The notes under the pieces: generated by a model | The model's input: only the letters and a program-made list of their open reading frames with translations | What the model was told of the DNA's origin: nothing | The model's database searches: none | Source: Acidiferrobacterales bacterium | GTDB lineage: Bacteria; Pseudomonadota; Gammaproteobacteria; Arenicellales; JAJDZL01 | Assembly: GCA_028820695.1 (NCBI GenBank) | Contig: JAPPIB010000044.1 | Location: 1-40,908 of the forward strand | DNA length: 40,908 nt | Reading direction: 5' to 3' | Part shown: positions 15,702 through 24,358 of the stretch, one piece after another | How the letters are laid out: each line of letters opens with the position of its first letter | Numbering within the stretch: the first letter of the stretch is position 1 | Made by a program: the position numbers and the translations under genes

Positions 15702-16343
15702 ATGAAACTATATGGTTATTTTCGAAGCTCTGCGGCGTATCGAGTCAGAATCGCCCTCAACCTCAAGCAGATCGACTACGAGGATGGCTTCGTCCATCTT
15801 CGGAACAATGAAATGCGCCAGGATGAATTCCTGCAATTGAATCCTCAAGGACTGGTACCGGTGCTTGACGACAACAGCGTCATTCTCACGCAATCGATAG
15901 CGATCATCGAATATCTTGAAGAAAAATATCCGACACCGCGATTATTGCCTGAATGCGAAGTCGATCGTGCTTTTGTCCGCTCTGTCGCTCTGTCGATTGC
16001 ATGCGACATACACCCTTTGAACAATCTGAGGGTATTGAGGTATTTGGCATATAATCTCAGCCTTGACGATGCGGCTCGCGACACATGGTATCGACACTGG
16101 ATCGCTCAAGAGTTTCAAGCGTTGGAAAGTCGCTTGGTCGCTAGCGGAAACGACGATTTGTATTGTTTCGGCGACACGCCTACAATGGCCGATGTTTGCC
16201 TCGTACCGCAAATGGCGAACGCCCGAAGGTTTCAATGTGACCTGAGTGCCTATCCAAGACTGGTGGAAATTGATGCGAATTGTCGGGAACTGGCGGAATT
16301 CACCAAGGCTGCGCCAGAGAATCAGCCGGATGCGGAAAATTGA
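15702..16343 (+). CDS. Zeta-class GST, maleylpyruvate/maleylacetoacetate isomerase type
   Basis: A 213-residue zeta-class glutathione transferase. The active-site signature SSAAYRVRIALNLK (residues 9-22) corresponds to SSCSWRVRIAL of maleylacetoacetate isomerases, and NPQGLVPVLDD, QSIAIIEYLEE and TMADVCLVPQ follow in the usual order. These enzymes use glutathione to isomerise maleylpyruvate to fumarylpyruvate (after gentisate cleavage) or maleylacetoacetate to fumarylacetoacetate (after homogentisate cleavage). The gentisate dioxygenase upstream favours maleylpyruvate. The ATG at 15702 gives the standard N-terminus MKLYGYFRSS. It ends 22 bases before the AOR gene, so those may be cotranscribed. 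Confidence 0.87.
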   Translation: MKLYGYFRSSAAYRVRIALNLKQIDYEDGFVHLRNNEMRQDEFLQLNPQGLVPVLDDNSVILTQSIAIIEYLEEKYPTPRLLPECEVDRAFVRSVALSIACDIHPLNNLRVLRYLAYNLSLDDAARDTWYRHWIAQEFQALESRLVASGNDDLYCFGDTPTMADVCLVPQMANARRFQCDLSAYPRLVEIDANCRELAEFTKAAPENQPDAEN

Positions 16344-16365
16344 CAATTGAAGGAGAGTAAGATCG

Positions 16366-18186
16366 ATGGGATGGCAGAGAAAAGTACTAAGAGTCAATCT
16401 GACTGACGGACAGATTCAGTCTGAGCCGTTGAATATGGATTGGGCACAGCAGTTTCTCGGTGAACGCGGTTTGGGAACCAAGTATCTTTACGAGAATATG
16501 GACCCTTCGGTTGATGCGCTTGATCCCGGAAATGTACTGATCTTCGCGACCGGCCCGCTCACCGGAACCATGGCATCCACTTCCGGTCGCTACGCGGTGA
16601 TAACGAAAGGTGCCTTGACCGATGCAATTGCGTGTTCGAATTCCGGAGGAAAGTTTGGAGCTGAACTCAAGTTTGCAGGATACGATCTGCTCATTCTTGA
16701 AGGTCGAGCCGCCGAACCCTCCTATCTGAAAATCTTCGACGACAAGGTCGAAATCATCTCGGCCGAACCGATTTGGGGAAAGACGGTCTGGGAAACCGAG
16801 GCGTGGCTCAAATCCCATCACCAGGATCCATTGATGAAAGTTGCCTCGATCGGTGTGGCCGGTGAAAATCTTGTTCGATATGCGTGCGTGGTAAACGATC
16901 TGCATCGGGCTGCCGGACGCTCCGGTGTGGGAGCCGTCATGGGTTCAAAAAATCTCAAGGCGATCGCGGTTCGGGGAACAGTCGGCGTTACGGTGGACAA
17001 TCCAAAACGATTCATGGAAGTGGTCAAGGAAACCAAGGCAAAACTGGCGCAAAGCGGTGATGTTCAAGAACTTACCGAGTACGGCACCAACGCCATGATC
17101 GACATGATGCAGGAATTTGGCGGATTGCCAACACGCAATTTCCAGGAAGTCCAGTTTGAAGGTGTGGACAATATCAATCCAAGTGCGATGACGCGTGAGA
17201 ACCCCAACGGCCACGTCAACCTGCTGACCAACAAGGCATGTTTCGGCTGCACCATTGCTTGTGGCCGAATATCTCACATTGACAAGGATCACTTCACGAT
17301 CAGCAATCGACCGGAATACTGGCATGCGAGCGGCGGGCTTGAGTACGAAACCGCTTTTGCGTTCGGGCCGGATTGCGGAGTGGATGATATCGATGCATTG
17401 ACGTTTGCAGGATTCATGATGAACGAGCATGGCATGGATCCAATCTCGTTTGGCGGTACACTGGCAGCCGCGATGGAACTGTATGAAATGGGTGTGATCA
17501 CTGATAAAGATACCGATGGCGTTCCATTGAACTTCGGCAATGCAGAAGCGCTGACAATCATGGCTGAAAAGACTGGTCGACACGAAGGATTTGGACAGAT
17601 ACTCGGGCTTGGTTCAAAACGGCTGTGCGAGAAATACGGACATCCTGAGCTGTCGATGACGGTGAAAGGTCAGGAGTTTGCCGGCTACGACTCACGGGCG
17701 TTGCAGGGCATGGGACTGGGTTACGCCACGAGCAGCAGAGGCGCATGTCATATGAAACACGATGTCTTCGGTCCGGACATGGAAGATCAGACTGGTGCAG
17801 GCAAGGCATTGCCCTGTAAGAAATCACAAGACAAGGTCTCTATCATCGATTCGACAGGACTTTGTTGGTTTACGTTATCCGGATGGGGGATCAAGGACTT
17901 TCAGGCGCAGATTGATGCCGCCTGCGAAGGCGACTGGAGTGTTCCACGTCTTTTCGAGACCGGGGAGCGAATATGGAACCTGGAAAGGCAGTTCAATCTG
18001 AAAGCCGGACTCACCAAAGCGGACGATTCCCTGCCACCTAGATTGCTGAATGATCCAGCAAAGTCGGGTGTGGCAAAAGGCAAGGTCAACGAGTTGGGCA
18101 AGATGTTGCCCGAGTACTACGAGATCAGGGGCTGGAACGAAGACGGCGTGCCGACAGAAGAAACGTTGGATAGGCTTGGACTGTAG
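16366..18186 (+). CDS. Tungsten/molybdenum aldehyde:ferredoxin oxidoreductase family
   Basis: A 606-residue AOR-family enzyme of usual length, interconverting aldehydes and carboxylic acids with ferredoxin on a bis-pterin tungsten or molybdenum site. The N-terminal domain (about 1-205) has GPLTGTMASTSGRYAV and a later GVGAVMGSKNLKAIAVRG; the [4Fe-4S] ligands are C292, C295, C299 (CFGCTIAC) and a distal C500 (GLCWF). AGGAGAG at 16351-16357 sits eight bases before the ATG. A MoaD-like protein gene follows directly and probably serves cofactor sulfuration. AOR enzymes include aromatic-aldehyde forms; a link to the nearby aromatic genes is plausible but unproven, as is the metal. Confidence 0.9.
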   Translation: MGWQRKVLRVNLTDGQIQSEPLNMDWAQQFLGERGLGTKYLYENMDPSVDALDPGNVLIFATGPLTGTMASTSGRYAVITKGALTDAIACSNSGGKFGAELKFAGYDLLILEGRAAEPSYLKIFDDKVEIISAEPIWGKTVWETEAWLKSHHQDPLMKVASIGVAGENLVRYACVVNDLHRAAGRSGVGAVMGSKNLKAIAVRGTVGVTVDNPKRFMEVVKETKAKLAQSGDVQELTEYGTNAMIDMMQEFGGLPTRNFQEVQFEGVDNINPSAMTRENPNGHVNLLTNKACFGCTIACGRISHIDKDHFTISNRPEYWHASGGLEYETAFAFGPDCGVDDIDALTFAGFMMNEHGMDPISFGGTLAAAMELYEMGVITDKDTDGVPLNFGNAEALTIMAEKTGRHEGFGQILGLGSKRLCEKYGHPELSMTVKGQEFAGYDSRALQGMGLGYATSSRGACHMKHDVFGPDMEDQTGAGKALPCKKSQDKVSIIDSTGLCWFTLSGWGIKDFQAQIDAACEGDWSVPRLFETGERIWNLERQFNLKAGLTKADDSLPPRLLNDPAKSGVAKGKVNELGKMLPEYYEIRGWNEDGVPTEETLDRLGL

Positions 18187-18197
18187 AGGTCTGCCCC

Positions 18198-18449
18198 ATG
18201 CAGTTGACAGTCAAACTAGTTGGCACATTTGCCAGATATCTGCCAACGCCAAGTCAGGGCAACATGGTGGAGATCGAGGTCGACGATGGCACCACAGCGG
18301 CACAGTTGGCAGGCATCCTCGGTTTGCCGGAGACGCAGCCGTTCATGGTATCCGTCAACGACGAAATTGTTCCGAAATCTGACCGCGAATCAAAAGTTCT
18401 CCAATCGACAGATAGCATAAAGATCATACCTCCGCTGAAAGGAGGTTGA
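18198..18449 (+). CDS. MoaD/ThiS-like sulfur-carrier protein
   Basis: An 83-residue beta-grasp protein ending in PPLKGG; the C-terminal Gly-Gly is the site that becomes a thiocarboxylate in MoaD and ThiS. The fold pattern is as expected (MQLTVKLVGTFARYLP start, MVSVNDEIV in the middle, DSIKIIPPL end). It starts 11 bases after the AOR gene, so it probably donates sulfur for the pterin cofactor of that enzyme. AOR genes often carry such a dedicated MoaD paralogue. The gene converges with the aminotransferase gene, leaving only seven bases between them. Confidence 0.85.
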   Translation: MQLTVKLVGTFARYLPTPSQGNMVEIEVDDGTTAAQLAGILGLPETQPFMVSVNDEIVPKSDRESKVLQSTDSIKIIPPLKGG

Positions 18450-18456
18450 TCGACAC

Positions 18457-19617
18457 TCATCCTGGAAGGTATTTGAGACCTTGTGTCAACCGGTCGATAC
18501 CTTCCACGACAGTTGCCGGTTGCATTGCTCCATAGGAAGCCCGGATACAGCGGGCGCTTGCCATTCCGAACGCGACACCTGGAATCACTGCAACCTGGTA
18601 CTGTTCGATCAGAAATCTGACAATGTCCATATCACTCAGACCGACTTGTGGAAGGTGCAGGAATGCGTAGAATGCTCCTTGAAGCCTGCCATGCGAAGCG
18701 GTGCTGTTGCCGTGCAGGCTTTGCTGAAAGTGCCTGCGTACCTTGTCAATTTCACCAATCCGTGATTCGTAAAATCCCCGACCGACCTTGAGGCATTCCA
18801 TCGCCGCATATTGGCTGATGACAGAAGGACATATCAGATTGGTATCCTGAATCTTTCTCACCGGCTTGAACAGTCGTGGCGGTATAAGCATATATCCGAT
18901 TCTCCAATTGGCCATTCCATAACTCTTGCTTGTGGAGTAGAGCGAAATGGTATGATCAATTGCAGAATCGACCGATGCCGGTGAAAAGTGCTCTGCATCG
19001 CCATAGCAGAAATATTCATAGGCTTCATCATGTATGTGAAACAGGTTGGCGTCACGGCACAAGTTATTGATTTTGATCAGCATCTCCCGATCATATACAG
19101 CACCGGTCGGGTTATTGGGGGAAATTGTCACAATCGCTCTGGTTTTGGCGGTTATCGCCTTTTCCAGTGCTTTCACGTCTGGTTGATACTGCTCGTCCGT
19201 ATCGACCGAAACCGGAGTGCATTGCGCAATCCGTACTGCCATTTCATGATTGAAGTACCACGGCTTGAGTAGAATGATCTCATCGTCGCTGTCGGCAATC
19301 GCAAGAATTGCATTCAGAAACCCCATATTGCTGCCAGCGCTGACGACAATTTCATAACCCTCAGTCTCAATTCCATTTTCGTCCTGTAACTTCTGACCGA
19401 TCAGGTTTCTCAGTGCAGGAATCCCTTCGACTGCCTGATAGTGATGCGAGTTCGATTGCATGAACTCCTGCACGCCTTGGCTGATTTGTTCCGGCGGTTT
19501 GTAATAGACAACACCCTGACCCAATGAAATGGTTCCTGGATTGCGAACAATCAGATCCGCAACCTCGGGGATGATCGGAGCCTGAACCTGGTTCATTCTG
19601 CGTGAAATATCGGACAA
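18457..19617 (-). CDS. Class I/II PLP-dependent aminotransferase
   Basis: A fold-type I aminotransferase of about 386 residues. The PLP lysine is in STSKSYGMANWRIGYM (near 228-243 from the chosen start, K231); SPNNPTG and HDEAYEYF hold the other cofactor contacts. It resembles aspartate/aromatic aminotransferase relatives; substrate not determinable. I chose TTG 19617 because AGGAAG lies ten bases upstream and the family N-terminus (SRRMNQVQ.PIIPEV) begins right after it; ATG 19596 would clip this block, and a further TTG at 19686 would add residues that look non-coding. It lies leftward between the AOR pair and the enoyl-CoA hydratase. Confidence 0.83.
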   Translation of the reverse strand: MSDISRRMNQVQAPIIPEVADLIVRNPGTISLGQGVVYYKPPEQISQGVQEFMQSNSHHYQAVEGIPALRNLIGQKLQDENGIETEGYEIVVSAGSNMGFLNAILAIADSDDEIILLKPWYFNHEMAVRIAQCTPVSVDTDEQYQPDVKALEKAITAKTRAIVTISPNNPTGAVYDREMLIKINNLCRDANLFHIHDEAYEYFCYGDAEHFSPASVDSAIDHTISLYSTSKSYGMANWRIGYMLIPPRLFKPVRKIQDTNLICPSVISQYAAMECLKVGRGFYESRIGEIDKVRRHFQQSLHGNSTASHGRLQGAFYAFLHLPQVGLSDMDIVRFLIEQYQVAVIPGVAFGMASARCIRASYGAMQPATVVEGIDRLTQGLKYLPG

Positions 19618-19863
19618 CTGCCTATGGCTTCCTTTGGAGCGGTTGAATCGTTCGTGAAATCCGTGAAGTTGTTGAATGGTACACAATTTTCGTTCGGTAC
19701 CAGAATATACGAAGACAAAATTGATTTGTTCGAAGGGTATTCAACATACAACGGTTCGTCAACATCATAACAGACCAGGCCTGCGCCACAGGCGCGCGTC
19801 ATGCCTGTTCGATTCAGATAACCGGATGCTTCGAAGCCTTTTATAATCCGCTGTGTTTTTGGA

Positions 19864-20709
19864 ATGATTTCCTTGCCGGAGATGACATACGACACCATCC
19901 AGCTTTCGATTGATGGGCCGGTTGCGACGATCAGCCTAAACCGTCCGAACAAGCTCAATGCCATCAACACCACGATGCTCCATGAACTGGGCGGGGCTCT
20001 CGACACTGTGGAAGACGATGATGCGGTGATGGCCATCGTGTTACACGGCAATGGTCGTTCGTTTTGTGCCGGATTTGACCTGAAGGCCTCGGTCGACAAA
20101 CAGCGTAGGAGTGAACAGGAATGGCGGGCTGCGCTGGAGTATGACCTCGCGGTCATCATGCGGTTTTGGCATTGTGAAAAACCAACTATCGCTGCGGTGC
20201 ATGGATATGCACTGGCAGCAGGCTTTGAACTTGCCCTTGCCTGCGATATGACAGTGTGCGGAACAGGTGCCATGTTCGGGGAGCCGGAAGTTCGATTCGG
20301 CAGCAGTATCGTAGCCTTGCTGCTGCCTTGGTATGCCAATCCAAAACGGACCAAGAAGATGTTGCTCACCGGCGAGGACCGAATGACTGCGCAGGAGGCG
20401 CTGCAACTTGGCCTTGTCAACGAAGTCGTAGCGGACAGCGAAGTGTTGACTCGCGGCAAAAGCCTTGCTCTCGGAATTGCCCTGATGGACCCCGATTCGG
20501 TTCGATTGACCAAAAAAGCGATCAATCGTACTTACCAGATCATGGGCATGAACCAAGCCTTGAATGCCGGACTGGAAACATCGATCGAAATTGAAACTGC
20601 CGAGACGGAGGTTCGCAGGGAGTTCAACCGAATTGTTCGCAAGCAGGGGCTCAAGGCAGCGCTCAAGTGGCGCGAAGCAAGGCTTGGGTTCTCCGATGCA
20701 TCGGCTTGA
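19864..20709 (+). CDS. Enoyl-CoA hydratase/isomerase (crotonase) family
   Basis: A 281-residue crotonase-fold protein. The oxyanion-hole blocks are visible as GRSFCAGFDLKA (near 64-75) and AAVHGYALAAGFELALACD (near 112-130), followed by FGEPEVRFG where catalytic Glu residues often sit. Typical activities are hydration of 2-enoyl-CoA or related isomerase and hydrolase reactions; the substrate cannot be set. ATG 19864 is used; ATG 19882 (MTYDTIQL) is an alternative. The stop overlaps the start of the acyl-CoA synthetase gene by 14 bases, so the two enzymes probably work in the same pathway. Confidence 0.86.
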   Translation: MISLPEMTYDTIQLSIDGPVATISLNRPNKLNAINTTMLHELGGALDTVEDDDAVMAIVLHGNGRSFCAGFDLKASVDKQRRSEQEWRAALEYDLAVIMRFWHCEKPTIAAVHGYALAAGFELALACDMTVCGTGAMFGEPEVRFGSSIVALLLPWYANPKRTKKMLLTGEDRMTAQEALQLGLVNEVVADSEVLTRGKSLALGIALMDPDSVRLTKKAINRTYQIMGMNQALNAGLETSIEIETAETEVRREFNRIVRKQGLKAALKWREARLGFSDASA

Positions 20710-22792
20710 CCCTCTGCTGAAACCGAATTCCGTCGCTCTGGTGGGTGTCTCGGACGAACCCGGCCGCCCGGGACGAAACCTGGCCGAACTTGTCATTCAA
20801 TCCGGATATCAAGGTCATGTCTATCCCGTCAACCCAAAATATCGGGAAGTTCTCGGGGTGCCGTGCTTTCCAGATCTCGCGTCCGTGCCGCAACCGGTCG
20901 ACAATGTCATCCTGGCAGTCGCGAATGAGCGCTTGGAAGATGCATTGCGCCAGGCTGTGCAACATGGCGGGAAATCAGTGACCATCTATTCCAGTTGCAC
21001 TCTGGAAAATGATACCGATCCGCCACTGAAGCACAGATTGAAGCAGTTGGCGGACAATGCGGGCATTCCGGTATGCGGTGGCAACGCAATGGGGTTTTAT
21101 TCCATTGGCATCGGGTTGTTCGCCGGTGTGTTTCCCATCAACAAGACTATTGAAATGGGTTCGATAAGCTACATTGCCCAGTCGGGTTCGGCACTTAGCG
21201 CGTTGGTCCATAACGGCACCCGCCTCAGATTTAATCTGTGCGTGTCAAGTGGCAACGAACTGACAACTTCCGTGTCGGACTATATGGATTGGGCACTTGA
21301 TCAGGAGGCGACGCGAGTTATTGCCCTGTTTCTTGAGACTGTCAGAGACTCAGATGGTTTTCTAAAGTCCCTGAAGAAAGCTTATGATCGGAGAATACCG
21401 GTTGTTGTTCTCAAAGTGGGGAAGTCGCCACTTGGGGCGAAACAGGCCGAAACTCATACCGGTGCGATGGCTGGTAACCATACGGCTTTGGAAGCTGTTT
21501 TCAGGAAATACGGAGTTATGGAAGTCAGTGGGCTCGACGAGATGGCGGCCCTGCTCATTCTGTTGCAGTCTGCCCGAAGGCCTGGGATCGGAGAACTCGC
21601 GACAATCCAGGAATCAGGTGGGTTTATGGAACTCGTCACTGATCTTTGCCATGATCTCGACATCAGTTTTGCCCAAATCAGTCAGCAGACGAAAGACGAA
21701 ATCGCCCGGCACTTGGAACCCGGACTGAAAGCTGACAATCCCCTTGATGCCTGGGGAACGAACAAAGAATTCGAGCATCGTTTCTACGCTTGCATCGCGG
21801 CGATGATGCGAGATTCCGCGGTAGCAAGTGGTATGTTTTTCGCCAATTTTCGAGATGGATATTACCTTGCAGAAGCTTTTTTCAGAGCGGTCAGAAGAGT
21901 CTGCGATGAAACCCCGAAGCCATTGGCGATGGTGAACTGTTACAGCGACATCTCCCATCGCGATCTTTGCGTGAAAGCGGCTGAGGCCGATATTCCGTTT
22001 ATTGACGGTGCCCGGGAGGCTCTCCTTGCGACGCGCCACATCTACCGATACCGCGATCAGTCGGGCCGTGTGTCCGATGAGCGCGACTTTGCCCTGGATT
22101 CGGACAAAGTGACCGAGTGGCGGCGTTACCTGAGCACGACGCAAGGCGGCCACCTCGCACAGACAGCGGCGATGGACATGCTCGACGACTTTGGCATCAG
22201 GACTCCGAGACGCCTCGAGGTCAGCACGATGCAGGACCTGATGGTCTGTGCGTCGCGGATTGAATATCCGGTCGTACTCAAATCCTGTGCACCGGGTCTG
22301 CATCACAAAACAGAACAAAACGCAGTCATGCTCGACATACCGGACGACAAGGAACTGATTCGACACTACCGCGACATGAACAACCGATTGGGTGCGAAAG
22401 CCGTTATCTGCGAACAGATTGCCAGTGGTACCGAAATTGGATTCGGCATGCTGAACGACCCGCAATTCGGACCGTTTGTCATGCTGTCGGCGGGTGGGAC
22501 CTATATCGAACTTCTTGCTGATCAGGCTGTAGCCCTGCCACCTCTTTCCTATTCCGAAATTGACGAAATGCTTTCTTCCCTCAAGGTTGACAAGATACTT
22601 CAAGGGATACGCGGCCAACCTCCTGGCAACAGATCAGAATTGATAGACAATCTAGTAAAATTGTCTCATCTGACCATTGAATTCAAGGATTTCTTCGCTG
22701 AAGTTGATATAAATCCAATTGTTGTGAACCCGCGAAACGCTGTGGCAGTCGATGCGTTGTTCATGCTGAAACCACCGAAGTCATTTGAATGA
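20696..22792 (+). CDS. ADP-forming acyl-CoA synthetase (ACD family), fused subunits
   Basis: A 698-residue nucleoside-diphosphate-forming acyl-CoA synthetase. The CoA-binding Rossmann part is at the N-terminus (NSVALVGVSDEPGRPGRN), the succinyl-CoA-ligase-like part carries the phosphohistidine motif THTGAMAG with H254, and the C-terminal third is an ATP-grasp domain (PVVLKSCAPGLHHKTE, EVDINPIVVNP). Alpha and beta parts are thus in one chain, as in several bacterial homologues. Acetate, arylacetate and other acids are known substrates of the family. The ATG at 20696 lies inside the crotonase gene; no ribosome-binding site is obvious, which suits coupling. Confidence 0.86.
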   Translation: MHRLDPLLKPNSVALVGVSDEPGRPGRNLAELVIQSGYQGHVYPVNPKYREVLGVPCFPDLASVPQPVDNVILAVANERLEDALRQAVQHGGKSVTIYSSCTLENDTDPPLKHRLKQLADNAGIPVCGGNAMGFYSIGIGLFAGVFPINKTIEMGSISYIAQSGSALSALVHNGTRLRFNLCVSSGNELTTSVSDYMDWALDQEATRVIALFLETVRDSDGFLKSLKKAYDRRIPVVVLKVGKSPLGAKQAETHTGAMAGNHTALEAVFRKYGVMEVSGLDEMAALLILLQSARRPGIGELATIQESGGFMELVTDLCHDLDISFAQISQQTKDEIARHLEPGLKADNPLDAWGTNKEFEHRFYACIAAMMRDSAVASGMFFANFRDGYYLAEAFFRAVRRVCDETPKPLAMVNCYSDISHRDLCVKAAEADIPFIDGAREALLATRHIYRYRDQSGRVSDERDFALDSDKVTEWRRYLSTTQGGHLAQTAAMDMLDDFGIRTPRRLEVSTMQDLMVCASRIEYPVVLKSCAPGLHHKTEQNAVMLDIPDDKELIRHYRDMNNRLGAKAVICEQIASGTEIGFGMLNDPQFGPFVMLSAGGTYIELLADQAVALPPLSYSEIDEMLSSLKVDKILQGIRGQPPGNRSELIDNLVKLSHLTIEFKDFFAEVDINPIVVNPRNAVAVDALFMLKPPKSFE

Positions 22793-22848
22793 ACGGAGCG
22801 CGGCTTGTACCGGTGCCCGAACATGTAATCATCAGGAAAGGTATTCAT

Positions 22849-23823
22849 ATGAAGTTTAAGTTGATCACTGGAGCTGTTGCATGCATCCTAGCGGTTTTTG
22901 CGAGTGTGGCATTGGCTGAAAAATGGGACATGCCCCTTGCATATTCAGCGACAAACTATCAGTCTGAAAATGCTGCCGCTTTCGCCGCAGCAGTCGAAGA
23001 GGCGACAGATGGAAAACTGAAGATTGTCACACATCCGGATGGGTCACTTTACAAGGGTGGTGAAATCTATGCAGCCGTGAAGTCCGGTCAGGTGCCAATT
23101 GGTGAACGATTGATGTCGACGTTGGGCAACGAGCATCCGATATTCGAAATTGACGCACTTCCTTTTTTGGCGACGAGTTTTGAAGATGCTTGGAAATTGC
23201 AAGAGGCAACCGCGCCGATTCTTGCAGAAGTTCTTCGAGAATCCGGATTGGTCCTTCTGTATACAGTGCCTTGGCCGCCGCAAGGACTCTATACAGTCAA
23301 ACCCGTACAAAGCGCTGCGGATATGAAGGATGTCAAATTCCGAGCCTATAACGATAGCACTGTGCGGCTTGCCGAACTGATGGGTGCAGTTCCCCAAAAA
23401 TTAGAAGTTGCCGAATTGTTCCAGGCCTTCGCCACCGGAGCAACCGAGAGCATGATCTCTTCAGCTTCAACCGGCTACGATCGTAAACTATGGGAACACA
23501 TAAGTTACTGGTACGACCTCCAGGCATGGCTTCCAAAGAATATGGTGATTGTCAATCAGGATGCCTGGGACAGTCTGGATGCGGATACACAGGCGGTGGT
23601 GAGGAAGGCTGCCGCGGATGCACAGGCAGCCGGGTGGGGGAAGGTGCAAGAGTTGGCTGCTTGGTATAAGGAGCAGTTAACTGCCAATGGGATGGAAGTT
23701 CATCCGCCTGACGATCAGTTGAGAGCGGAGCTCGAGACAATTGGACAAGTCATGACACAGGAGTGGCTGGAAAAAGCGGGGGAAACCGGTCAGGCCGCGA
23801 TTGATGCGTATGAAGCCATGTAA
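22849..23823 (+). CDS. TRAP transporter substrate-binding protein, DctP type
   Basis: A 324-residue periplasmic binding protein. Residues 1-23 are a signal peptide ending VALA before EKW. The mature chain is of DctP type: PDGSLYKGGEIYAAVKSGQ, then KDVKFRAYND with the conserved Arg that grips a substrate carboxylate, then MISSASTGYDRKLWEH. The ligand is therefore probably an organic acid. AGGAAAGG (22834-22841) lies seven bases before the ATG. It follows the acyl-CoA synthetase by 56 bases. The DctQ and DctM membrane subunits normally encoded next door are missing; the following half kilobase looks like gene debris. Confidence 0.88.
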   Translation: MKFKLITGAVACILAVFASVALAEKWDMPLAYSATNYQSENAAAFAAAVEEATDGKLKIVTHPDGSLYKGGEIYAAVKSGQVPIGERLMSTLGNEHPIFEIDALPFLATSFEDAWKLQEATAPILAEVLRESGLVLLYTVPWPPQGLYTVKPVQSAADMKDVKFRAYNDSTVRLAELMGAVPQKLEVAELFQAFATGATESMISSASTGYDRKLWEHISYWYDLQAWLPKNMVIVNQDAWDSLDADTQAVVRKAAADAQAAGWGKVQELAAWYKEQLTANGMEVHPPDDQLRAELETIGQVMTQEWLEKAGETGQAAIDAYEAM

Positions 23824-24358
23824 GTCAATTTGCCATCCTTGTCTGCTCTTTATGAGCGCGTCGCGTGTTTAGTCTGCATTGTCCTGACGTTTCCGGATCG
23901 ACGATATTCTATTGTGCTCTTCATCAAAGCGAAATTGACCGCTATGAATTTCTTTCCATCTGCATACGACTTGACTTCCCATGACACTATTCGCAGCAGC
24001 ACCGATTTACGCTACATATGCAGAACGAGATTGCATTCCCAATGAACGGTCGCTTGCAGCTTATTTGAACTTTTTGCACGAGGGAGGCGGTTCAATATGT
24101 GCGGATGACGCAGGTTATTCTCCAGGATTGAAAGAGCGGATAGAAGTTGTACGAGATGCTTATAGTCGACCCTCTCTTTAGGGCATTCAATATTACAGTT
24201 GATTGATGAGAATGGAAAGGAACTGCATGTGCGTGTTGCCGAAATTTTCAGCAAGCCCTCTAGTGGAGTATTTTGAGGTTGGCTAATGAGAGTTAACCAG
24301 AAATCGGATCTGAAAATATGATTTTTTCGATTCGTTTGCCTGAAGTGGGCGGTGGACA
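23824..24358 (+). other. Gene debris downstream of the orphan TRAP binding protein
   Basis: This 535-base stretch holds no intact gene. Three short rightward frames look like decayed pieces: 23830 onward (LSALYERVACLVCIVL), faintly like the start of a DctQ small permease; about 24018-24181 (IPNERSLAAYLNFLHEGGG and then YSPGLKERIEVVRDAY), reading like the C-terminus of an unidentified protein; and about 24193-24350 (LIDENGKELHVRVAEIFSK, stop, GWLMRVNQKSDLKI), loosely like a Cache sensor domain broken by a stop. All three matches are by eye and weak. Confidence 0.3.

Noticed and set aside
21614..22618. A 334-codon leftward open frame opposite the ADP-forming acyl-CoA synthetase
   Set aside because: It lies wholly within a well-supported gene on the other strand and has no family motif; it is a shadow frame.
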